A DNA stretch of 64,000 nt from an uncultured Paludibacter sp. GTDB taxonomy: Bacteria; Bacteroidota; Bacteroidia; Bacteroidales; Paludibacteraceae. The DNA lies in contig CALCBD010000040.1 of assembly GCA_937897985.1 (NCBI GenBank), positions 8,549-72,548 on the forward strand, given 5' to 3'. Made by a program: the position numbers and the translations under genes. The notes under the pieces are model-generated. The model ran no database searches. It was not told the DNA's origin and worked only from the letters and a program-made list of their open reading frames with translations. This document shows positions 8,434 through 15,649 of the stretch, in pieces. The first letter of the stretch is position 1. Each line of letters starts with the position of its first letter.

Positions 8434-10023
8434 TTATTTCTTACTCGTAATCAGAATAACCCCGTTTTTTCCCTTGTCGCCATATACCGAAGTAGCCGAA
8501 GCATCTTTTAAAACTTCCACTTTTTCTATTGTTTCAGGTTTAATCATCGACAAATTGAAACCAGATGGAAGTTCGTTGCCATCCAAAACAATTAGCGGCG
8601 GATTTTTCAGATCAATTGCTCCCTTAACTTCAGTTTTCTGATGTTTGTCACCTTCCAATCTGAAACTAATAGGCAGTGTATATTTTACTGCCACCGCTTT
8701 TCCCTTTTGTTCTCCCGGTGTCCATTTAGGCATCGCACTGATAACTCTGACGGCTTCGGCATCGAGCGATGCTTCAACTCCTCTTACTACCGAAACATCT
8801 GTTACAGAACCATCTTCGTTGACTACGTACTGACAAATTACCCGTCCCTGAATTCCACTTTCCTGAGCTTTTACAGGATATCGAACATTTTCACCAAGAT
8901 ATTTAAACAATGCAGCATCGCCTCCGGGGAATTGCGGCATTTTTTCGACTACTGTAAAAACGGGTTTGCCATTTTCAATTTTCGAAGATTCCGACTTTTC
9001 AGCTGCTTTCTCATCACTCTTAGAACCATAACCTACAACTACAAGTTCTGATTGTTGATTGGGCGCTGATGGAGTAGCTTTCGCTGACACCATCTGATTT
9101 TTAACTACTTTAGCAGTGGTTTGTGGATTGTCCGGTTTCGATTTGGCGGCACTGATTATCGACTCGGCATTACTTGTGAAAATTAGCGCCATCGAAAGAG
9201 GTACAATTAGCAGGTATTTTAAAATACGCGCTTTTTCTGATTGTTGTTGATTCATCATTTTAATACGTTTTTTTAAAGGTAAAACATTGAATTTATTTGT
9301 GAGTTTTAATTCCGGATTTTGATAAGTAAGTTGCAATAAATGATATTGATAAGTCCTGCTGTCGAAACCGGAATTAATCACCATATTATCGGCCAGAAAT
9401 TCAAGATTTTGCCTGATTTCTCGTTTTAGTAACCATACGAAAGGATTGAACCAGAAAACGATACAAAGCAGTTCGCTTATCATCACATCCATGCTGTGAA
9501 ACTGATTGACATGTGTCAGCTCGTGAGTCATTATCTGGCTGATTTCTTTTTCGCTGTGCAAATCGGGATTCATGTAAATGGTACGGAAAAACGAAAATGG
9601 AGTCACTTCTTTACTGACAGCAACTATTTTGATTCCCTGAACTATTTGCCGTTCAGCGGACAGATGAATCCGGACGATGGACAGCAGTTGTAACAACATC
9701 CTGATCAACAGTACAAGTACAACAACAAAATAAACAACCCAAAACACATTCCCTGAATCAAAAAGGAAAAATGATTTTTCCGGTGTCACGGTAAATTCGT
9801 TCAGAAGTACATAATTGTTAATAATCGTTTGCATTGGCTGCTGACTTTGCAGCCAGTTTTCAATAGAGAAATACGGATAGACAAACGACACTACAATGCT
9901 GAACAACAGGTAAAAACGACGGGTTTTCCAGAACGTATCCCTGTCAAAAAATAAGCGATAAAAGAGATAAAACAAAGCTATCGCAATGTTAACCTTTAAT
10001 AACCAGACCAATAATGCGTTCAT
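8434..10023 (-). CDS. M56 (BlaR1-like) metallopeptidase with TonB C-terminal and plug-like domains
   Basis: Inner-membrane sensor peptidase of 529 residues. Four membrane helices occupy the first 280 residues. The zinc motif HELTH is at 167-171, with a downstream E-F-L-A-D (about 208-212) completing the M56 site. After the last helix (about 268-283) comes a periplasmic region with a TonB C-terminal domain (about 357-456, FPGGD...YP...G...V), then a 60-residue fragment like a TonB-receptor plug (about 470-529, VLKDASATSVYGDKGKNGVI). A SusC-like VVVGYG also occurs at about 328-333. The start overlaps the stop of the upstream BlaI-type gene by 4 bp, so the two are translationally coupled. By family analogy it cleaves that repressor on a signal; the signal is unknown. 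Confidence 0.9.
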   Translation of the reverse strand: MNALLVWLLKVNIAIALFYLFYRLFFDRDTFWKTRRFYLLFSIVVSFVYPYFSIENWLQSQQPMQTIINNYVLLNEFTVTPEKSFFLFDSGNVFWVVYFVVVLVLLIRMLLQLLSIVRIHLSAERQIVQGIKIVAVSKEVTPFSFFRTIYMNPDLHSEKEISQIMTHELTHVNQFHSMDVMISELLCIVFWFNPFVWLLKREIRQNLEFLADNMVINSGFDSRTYQYHLLQLTYQNPELKLTNKFNVLPLKKRIKMMNQQQSEKARILKYLLIVPLSMALIFTSNAESIISAAKSKPDNPQTTAKVVKNQMVSAKATPSAPNQQSELVVVGYGSKSDEKAAEKSESSKIENGKPVFTVVEKMPQFPGGDAALFKYLGENVRYPVKAQESGIQGRVICQYVVNEDGSVTDVSVVRGVEASLDAEAVRVISAMPKWTPGEQKGKAVAVKYTLPISFRLEGDKHQKTEVKGAIDLKNPPLIVLDGNELPSGFNLSMIKPETIEKVEVLKDASATSVYGDKGKNGVILITSKK

Positions 10024-10379
10024 TTTTTATTTTCAATTAAATGAATAATTTCCTGTAATTCTTCGGCTGAAATTTTTTGTTTCTCTACAAAAAAACTTAC
10101 CATTTCCTTGTACGAATTCTCGAAATAATTCCGGACAACCCCCGACATAAATTTCGATTTGTATTCACTTTCTTCCATAGTAGGGCTATATTCATACACA
10201 TTTCCGTATCGTATGCCTTTAACATAGCCTTTACGTTCGAGATTTTTCACTACCGACGCCACAGTAGTATAAGGCGTTCCGGGCTCCTCAAGATGACTGA
10301 TAAAATCCCTTATAAATCCTTTACCCTGCTGAAATATAATTAACAACAATTCTTCTTCCTGATGTGTCAGTTTTTCCAT
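10020..10379 (-). CDS. BlaI/MecI/CopY-family transcriptional repressor
   Basis: Winged-helix DNA-binding repressor, about 119 residues from the chosen start M-E-K-L-T. It has the family's TPYTTVASVVKNLERKGYV recognition segment and a C-terminal dimerisation helix rich in Glu. A longer reading reaches 10502, but that extension runs through the operator and promoter described at 10418-10451, so ATG 10379 is preferred. It is co-transcribed with the M56 peptidase by a 4-bp ATGA overlap, the usual regulator/sensor pair. It probably represses its own promoter through the tandem operator. Confidence 0.9.
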   Translation of the reverse strand: MEKLTHQEEELLLIIFQQGKGFIRDFISHLEEPGTPYTTVASVVKNLERKGYVKGIRYGNVYEYSPTMEESEYKSKFMSGVVRNYFENSYKEMVSFFVEKQKISAEELQEIIHLIENKK

Positions 10380-10417
10380 TTCATTTTTTCGATTTAAATT
10401 GTAAATAATCATTCTAT

Positions 10418-10451
10418 TACGAAAACTTCGCAAATCTACGATATTTTCGTA
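10418..10451 (-). promoter_or_regulatory. Tandem BlaI-type operator overlapping the -7 box
   Basis: Two near-palindromes, TACGAAAACTTCGCA (10418-10432) and TACGATATTTTCGTA (10437-10451), share the pattern TACGAnAnnTTCGnA and start 19 bp apart. Between and overlapping them, CAAATCTA (10431-10438) is the minus-strand -7 box TAGATTTG. A repressor bound here would block the promoter of the repressor-M56 operon. The binding protein is inferred from position. Confidence 0.65.
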
Positions 10452-10527
10452 ACACTGATTCGGTTTGTGTGGAAATTTAAATATTTTTAAACTTTCATGC
10501 ATTTGTACATGTTATCAATAAAAGTCG

Positions 10528-10535
10528 TATTTTTG
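10528..10535 (+). promoter_or_regulatory. Candidate -7 box for subtilase operon
   Basis: TATTTTTG matches TAnnTTTG; a TTTG at 10502-10505 lies 22 nt upstream, slightly long for the -33 element. It would drive the protease, xseA and folB genes and is divergent from the BlaI operon. Confidence 0.5.
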
Positions 10536-10558
10536 TAAAATCATCTTTTAGTTTGCTT

Positions 10559-12193
10559 ATGAAAGTAAGGATATTTATAGTTTTTGTATTCATTATGAGC
10601 ACGTTTGCAATTCTCAAAGCGCAAACGCAGTATTTTTTTTACGTTCAGTTCAGCGATAAAAACAACACAACTTATTCGCTTCAGCGTCCGGCTGAATATT
10701 TATCGACCCGTGCCATTGAACGCCGTCTTTCTTTTCATATCGCGATAGATTCGACCGATTTACCTGTCAATCAAACCTATGTCAATCAAATTGCAGCACT
10801 TGGCATCAAGGTTCATTCGCGTTCAAAATGGATGAATGGTGTAACGGTGATGCTGAGCGACTCGGGCATGATGCATTTGGTAAGGGAACTGAATTTTGTA
10901 AAATTTACTCAATACACAGGTAAAATGACAACGACACCTGCTTCCGTTATTCAAAAATCGCAAACACAGGAAACCGGATATATCTATGGAAATGCGGCGA
11001 CACAAATCAATCAGTTGAACGGAACGACCCTTCACAACAACGGATTCAGAGGTCAGGGAATTCAGATAGGAATACTTGATGCCGGATTCAGCAATGTAGA
11101 CGTTAACCGTGGCTTCGACAGTTTACGATTGCAGGGACGGTTGCTCGGTACAAAAGACATTATTCTGCCCGGAAATAATGTTTTCAGGGAACATACACAC
11201 GGAGCACAGGTATTATCGACCATGGCAGGAAATATTGACGGGCAGTACATCGGAACTGCACCTAAAGCTTCTTTCTGGCTGATTCGTACCGAATATGATC
11301 CGACTGAATACCTGAGCGAAACCGACTTTTGGGTATCGGGCATCGAATTTGCCGACAGTGCCGGCGTAGATGTTATCAATTCATCGCTCGGTTATACAAC
11401 ATTCAACGACCCTTCCATGAATTTCACCTATAACGATATGAACGGTAAGGCTTCGAGGGCGAGTCGTGCGGCTACAATGGCTGCCGAAAAAGGTATAATT
11501 GTATGTAACAGTGCCGGAAATGACGGTGGTAAATCGTGGAATTATATAGGTGTTCCGGCTGATGCCGACAAAATATTTACAGTTGGTTCGGTAACATCAG
11601 CCAATACACCAAGTTCATTCAGTTCGTTCGGTCCGAGCGCCGATCAACGTATCAAGCCCGATGTATGTGCAATGGGCTCTTTATCCAGTGTCATCTTCTC
11701 TGATGGAGTGATTAGTACCAACAACGGGACTTCGTTTTCATCACCTATTATGGCAGGTATGCTGTCCTGTTTGCTGCAACGATACAAGGCTTTTGACCCG
11801 AACCCCGTAATGTCTGTTTTTTACAGGGCTGTGATTGAGAGTTGTAATAATTATGCAACTCCAACCCCGCAATCGGGATATGGCATCCCTGATTTTGTGG
11901 TTGCCGAAAGTAAATTGCCGATTTACGATGGAGTCGGGAAGCTCCCGAAAACGAATGAAAATCATGCTGAGATCAGACAATACCCAACCGGAATTCAGAT
12001 AAAAATCCGCGAAGGAAATAACACCGGAATGTACAATATCAGGATTTATAACTCCAACGGTATATTGATTTACAGTAAAAATTTGAATGAAAGCATGGCA
12101 ACAATCTCCACTTCACATTTTTCACCCGGCATCTGTGTGATGATGATCAACGTAAACGGTGCAACCCAAATCAACAAAATATTAATACCTTAA
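10559..12193 (+). CDS. Secreted S8 subtilisin-like serine protease
   Basis: Exported endopeptidase of 544 residues. The signal peptide is cleaved near residue 21 (LKA|Q), and a propeptide-like region reaches about 165. The catalytic triad is Asp 174 (GILDAG), His 214 (HTHGAQV) and Ser 392 (GTSFSSP), with the oxyanion Asn at 321 (SAGND). The last 80 residues form a beta-sandwich tail (YNIRIYNSNG...SPGICV...KILI) like type IX secretion type-A sorting domains, suggesting export across the outer membrane by T9SS. A TTG six bases upstream also could start translation; the ATG is preferred. xseA follows after 9 bp, an odd operon partner. Confidence 0.9.
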   Translation: MKVRIFIVFVFIMSTFAILKAQTQYFFYVQFSDKNNTTYSLQRPAEYLSTRAIERRLSFHIAIDSTDLPVNQTYVNQIAALGIKVHSRSKWMNGVTVMLSDSGMMHLVRELNFVKFTQYTGKMTTTPASVIQKSQTQETGYIYGNAATQINQLNGTTLHNNGFRGQGIQIGILDAGFSNVDVNRGFDSLRLQGRLLGTKDIILPGNNVFREHTHGAQVLSTMAGNIDGQYIGTAPKASFWLIRTEYDPTEYLSETDFWVSGIEFADSAGVDVINSSLGYTTFNDPSMNFTYNDMNGKASRASRAATMAAEKGIIVCNSAGNDGGKSWNYIGVPADADKIFTVGSVTSANTPSSFSSFGPSADQRIKPDVCAMGSLSSVIFSDGVISTNNGTSFSSPIMAGMLSCLLQRYKAFDPNPVMSVFYRAVIESCNNYATPTPQSGYGIPDFVVAESKLPIYDGVGKLPKTNENHAEIRQYPTGIQIKIREGNNTGMYNIRIYNSNGILIYSKNLNESMATISTSHFSPGICVMMINVNGATQINKILIP

Positions 12194-12202
12194 ATAAATC
12201 CG

Positions 12203-13435
12203 ATGGAGTCTGTTTCACTTTCAGAACTTACCGACAGAATTCAGGAAGTTATAAAACTCAGTTTTGATGCTCCGGTATGGATACATGCCGAAATAAGTGA
12301 ACTGCGTGAGAATTTCAACGGACATTGTTATCTGGAATTAGTTGAAAAAGAGAACAATACCGACAATCTGCTGGCAAAATCCAAAGCAACCATCTGGAAT
12401 AGTACCTATCGGATGCTAAAACCCTATTTTGAATCCACCACAGGTCAGACTTTGCGCGCCGGTTTAAACGTACTGATTTCGGTAACTGTTGAATTTCATG
12501 GGCTTTACGGATTCAGTCTGAACGTCCGGGATATAAATCCGAACTACACCATAGGCGAAATGGCTGCCCGACGAATGAAAATCATGCGTCAGCTTGAGGA
12601 AGATGGAATTGCCGATATGAACAAGGCACTTGTAATGCCAAAACTTCCGCAGCGACTGGCAGTGATTTCCTCGGCTACAGCTGCAGGATATGGCGACTTT
12701 TGTGATCAGTTGCAAACCGACGGATCGGGATATATGTTTTACATGAAACTTTTTCCTGCGATAATGCAGGGTGAACAGGCAGAAGCATCCATCATTTCGG
12801 CTCTGGACAGGATTTACGCTCACAGCGATTTATTCGATGTTGTCGTCATTATCCGGGGCGGGGGAGCCACCACCGATTTAGCCTGCTTCGATTCGTACGA
12901 ACTGGCTCTCAACTGTGCCCAGTTTCCCTTACCCATCATTAGCGGAATAGGTCATCAGCGCGACACTTCAATACTTGATATGATTGTGCACAGCCCCGTT
13001 AAAACACCGACTGCTGCGGCTGAATTTCTGCTCGAAAAAATGAAAAATTCAGAAACTGAAATATTTGGAATTGCTTCGGACATAGTAGCAGTTTTAAAAA
13101 ACAAATTGATATCAGAACAAAAAAACATGACCGACCTTAAGTGGAAAATAAAGCAATCGTTAAAAAACAAGGTTTCGAAAAAGTTGTTTTTACTTGAGCG
13201 GCACAGGAACCGAACCAGAACTTGTGTTCGTATGTTAATCACCCGGCAAACAAACAAACTGCAATTGATTGAACGAAACATAGAATCGCATTCGCCCGCA
13301 TTTTTACTTAAACATGGTTATACAATTACCACCCTGAATGGTCAGCGAATCACTTCAATCAGTCAGATTAAAGAAGGTCAGCAAATCCGGACCTTTGTAC
13401 ACGACGGTGATTTTGAAAGCAAAATCATTCAATGA
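12203..13435 (+). CDS. xseA: Exodeoxyribonuclease VII large subunit
   Basis: Catalytic subunit of the ssDNA-specific exonuclease VII, cytosolic. An N-terminal OB-fold (about 1-105) is followed by the nuclease core with RGGGATTDL (about 219-227), SGIGHQRD (about 249-256) and PVKTPTAAAE, then a long helical coiled-coil region and the C-terminal YTITTLNG hairpin. Length (410) is normal for the family. The stop overlaps the ATG of a 15-codon ORF; the small subunit gene xseB, which usually follows, is not visible before folB. Confidence 0.94.
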   Translation: MESVSLSELTDRIQEVIKLSFDAPVWIHAEISELRENFNGHCYLELVEKENNTDNLLAKSKATIWNSTYRMLKPYFESTTGQTLRAGLNVLISVTVEFHGLYGFSLNVRDINPNYTIGEMAARRMKIMRQLEEDGIADMNKALVMPKLPQRLAVISSATAAGYGDFCDQLQTDGSGYMFYMKLFPAIMQGEQAEASIISALDRIYAHSDLFDVVVIIRGGGATTDLACFDSYELALNCAQFPLPIISGIGHQRDTSILDMIVHSPVKTPTAAAEFLLEKMKNSETEIFGIASDIVAVLKNKLISEQKNMTDLKWKIKQSLKNKVSKKLFLLERHRNRTRTCVRMLITRQTNKLQLIERNIESHSPAFLLKHGYTITTLNGQRITSISQIKEGQQIRTFVHDGDFESKIIQ

Positions 13436-13479
13436 CAAAACAACAGAATTTGATAAAGGAAATTACACAAAAAAAATAA
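13432..13479 (+). CDS. 15-codon ORF overlapping xseA stop (uncertain)
   Basis: An ATGA overlap with the xseA stop opens a 15-residue frame (M-T-K-Q-Q-N-L-I-K-E-I-T-Q-K-K) ending 9 bp before folB. It occupies the place where xseB normally sits but is far too short (xseB is about 60-80 residues), and I see no similarity. It may only couple translation from xseA to folB. Confidence 0.25.
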   Translation: MTKQQNLIKEITQKK

Positions 13480-13488
13480 AACCTGAAA

Positions 13489-13854
13489 ATGAATAATATA
13501 GCAAAGATTTCGTTGGAAGAGATGGAGTTTCATGCGTTTCACGGCTGTCTTGAACATGAAAAACAACTGGGAAATACATTTGTTGTGACCATAAGTTTAC
13601 GGATTGACACACAATTGGCCGCAACCACCGATCTGCTATCCGACACTCTGAATTATCAGCTGGTATACGATCTGGTAAAAAAGGAAATGGAAATACCCGC
13701 ACGGCTTATCGAACATTTGGCGCAAAGAATTTTAAACAGGGTATTTGACACTTTTCCCGAAATCCGGCATATCGAACTGAAATTGAAAAAATTAAACCCA
13801 CCGCTCGGTGGTAAAGTAGCTGCAGTATCGATTGAAACAGAGAAGGAGAGATAA
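13489..13854 (+). CDS. folB: Dihydroneopterin aldolase
   Basis: Folate-biosynthesis enzyme that cleaves 7,8-dihydroneopterin to 6-hydroxymethyl-dihydropterin and glycolaldehyde; forms an octamer in the cytosol. Its 121 residues match the family length. The N-terminal FHAFHGCLEHEKQLGN segment, the dimer strand SDTLNYQLVYDLV, the IEHLAQRI helix and the C-terminal catalytic-lysine region LKLKKLNPPLGG are in the expected order. It is in line with xseA and probably shares its transcript. The following gap carries a hairpin with a T-run. Confidence 0.92.
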   Translation: MNNIAKISLEEMEFHAFHGCLEHEKQLGNTFVVTISLRIDTQLAATTDLLSDTLNYQLVYDLVKKEMEIPARLIEHLAQRILNRVFDTFPEIRHIELKLKKLNPPLGGKVAAVSIETEKER

Positions 13855-13938
13855 TTTGATTTTTTCACACTTTTACACTTTAATGTTTAAAAATGTATAT
13901 TAATTCAACTGATTGTAAGCTGTATAATCAAAAGTAAT

Positions 13939-13946
13939 TATATTTG
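13939..13946 (+). promoter_or_regulatory. Candidate -7 box of POT transporter gene
   Basis: TATATTTG fits TAnnTTTG. It lies upstream of the hairpin at 13978-14011, so a transcript from here would carry that hairpin in its leader. The -33 element is unclear. Confidence 0.45.
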
Positions 13947-13977
13947 TTACGAATTAAAATAATCAACCATTCAAACT

Positions 13978-14011
13978 AATGAACGCTGAAATTTAAAGCG
14001 TTCATTTTTTT
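13978..14011 (+). terminator. Hairpin with T-run before POT gene
   Basis: Perfect 10-bp stem AATGAACGCT (13978-13987) with AGCGTTCATT (13997-14006), 9-nt loop and a run of T to 14011. It is either the folB terminator or, if the upstream -7 box is used, an attenuator in the transporter leader. Confidence 0.75.
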
Positions 14012-14031
14012 GTCAGCCAACAAGGAGTTTT

Positions 14032-15579
14032 ATGTCAGAAAAACAAGTAAAGAAAGGCCATCCGAAAGGTTTATATTTCGTATTTACAACCGCCATGTCA
14101 GAACGTATAAGTTATTATGGCATGCGCGCTATTTTCACCCTGTATCTTATCAAAGCATTATTGATGGACAAGGAATTAGCTTCGGCAATTTACGGTAATT
14201 ATACCGGTTTGGTCTACTTAACTCCGCTGATAGGTGGTTACATTGCCGATCGTTACTGGGGCATGCGTCGTTCCATACTCTGGGGTGCCATACTGATGTT
14301 GCTGGGGCAACTATTCATGTTTTTCAGTGCGTTGTATTATGAGTCGGGTGAAGCAGCCCATTGGTTGATGTACACCGGATTAGCATCGCTGATATTCGGA
14401 AACGGATTTTTCAAACCCAATATTACCACCATGGTGGGAAGCCTCTACGAACCGGGCGATAAAAGACTCGACTCAGCCTACACCATTTTTTATATGGGAG
14501 TAAATGTGGGTGCATTTATAGCGCCGCTGATTGCAGGTTATCTGGGCGATACCGGCAACCCTGCCGATTTTAAATGGGGATTTCTGGCTGCTGCAATAGG
14601 TATGTTTATGAGTCTGATTCTATTTATCGGCTGGAAGAACAAATTCCTGATTGGCCCTAACGGAGAGCAGCTTGGTGTAATTGCAGCCGGAAAAATAGCG
14701 ACCAACCAATCGGAGAAAGACAAAGCACCGGCACAAACAACCGGGCAGAATCTGCGCGAATTTATACTCTGGGCTTTGGGGATGGTTGTATTGCTCGGCG
14801 TATTTCATTTTGTGTTTCAGTTTGATATCATCGGAGCTTTTATTTTTTCGCTATGTATCGTTATTCCTGCTTATGTAATCTCCGACCGATCGCTGACAAA
14901 AATTGAAAAACAAAGGATATCAGTCATTTACATGATTGCCTTTTTCGTCATTTTCTTCTGGGCCGCTTTCGAACAGGCGGGAGCTTCGCTGACTTACTTC
15001 GCCGATGAGCAAACCAACCGGGATATTTTTGGATGGACGATGCCGGCAAGTTATTTCCAGTCGTTTAATCCGGTTTTTGTAGTTGCTTTTGCCCCGCTTA
15101 TGTCGTGGCTATGGATGAAACTTGGTTCAAAAAACAATGAACCTGCATCTCCCACCAAACAGGCAATGGGATTATTTCTGCTTTCGGTGGGTTATCTGGT
15201 CATTGCATTAGGCGTTCGCGGAGTAGAACCCGGCGTAAAAGTAAGTATCATGTGGCTGACTGGTTTATATTTCATCCATTCGATGGGCGAATTAATGTTA
15301 TCACCCATTGGTTTATCGATGGTAAATAAGCTGGCTCCTGCCCGGTTTGCTTCACTATTGATGGGCATCTGGTATTTATCGATGGCAACAGCTAACAAAT
15401 TTGCCGGAATGCTGAGCGGATTATACCCCGAAGCAGGCAAACCAAAAATTTTCATTGGTTACCATATCACAACAATGTTTGATTTTTTCATGTTGTTTGT
15501 CATTATTTCGGGTGCAGCTTCAATAATACTTTTCAGTTTATCGAAATGGCTTCAGAAACTAATGCACGGTGTGAGATAA
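14032..15579 (+). CDS. POT/PTR2 family proton-coupled oligopeptide transporter
   Basis: Inner-membrane importer of di- and tripeptides driven by protons, 515 residues and about 14 helices as usual for bacterial POT proteins. The N-terminal SERISYYGMR (variant of the family ExxERFxYYG motif), GGYIADRYWG, FFKPNITTMVG and the later FEQAGASLTYFAD are family signatures. A strong ribosome binding site (AAGGAG, 5 nt before ATG) is unusual for this phylum. It may feed on peptides released by the secreted subtilase upstream (inference). It is convergent with the GH78 gene, and no clear terminator is seen in the 70-bp gap. Confidence 0.94.
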   Translation: MSEKQVKKGHPKGLYFVFTTAMSERISYYGMRAIFTLYLIKALLMDKELASAIYGNYTGLVYLTPLIGGYIADRYWGMRRSILWGAILMLLGQLFMFFSALYYESGEAAHWLMYTGLASLIFGNGFFKPNITTMVGSLYEPGDKRLDSAYTIFYMGVNVGAFIAPLIAGYLGDTGNPADFKWGFLAAAIGMFMSLILFIGWKNKFLIGPNGEQLGVIAAGKIATNQSEKDKAPAQTTGQNLREFILWALGMVVLLGVFHFVFQFDIIGAFIFSLCIVIPAYVISDRSLTKIEKQRISVIYMIAFFVIFFWAAFEQAGASLTYFADEQTNRDIFGWTMPASYFQSFNPVFVVAFAPLMSWLWMKLGSKNNEPASPTKQAMGLFLLSVGYLVIALGVRGVEPGVKVSIMWLTGLYFIHSMGELMLSPIGLSMVNKLAPARFASLLMGIWYLSMATANKFAGMLSGLYPEAGKPKIFIGYHITTMFDFFMLFVIISGAASIILFSLSKWLQKLMHGVR

Positions 15580-15649
15580 TTCTGATTTTATAATCATCAG
15601 CAAAGAGCTGACCCCGTAAAAACAGGTTACACTTCAGCACTGACAGCAG

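Noticed and set aside
10380..10502. 41-residue N-terminal extension of the BlaI-type repressor
   Set aside because: Overlaps the tandem operator and promoter; the family starts near M-E-K-L-T.
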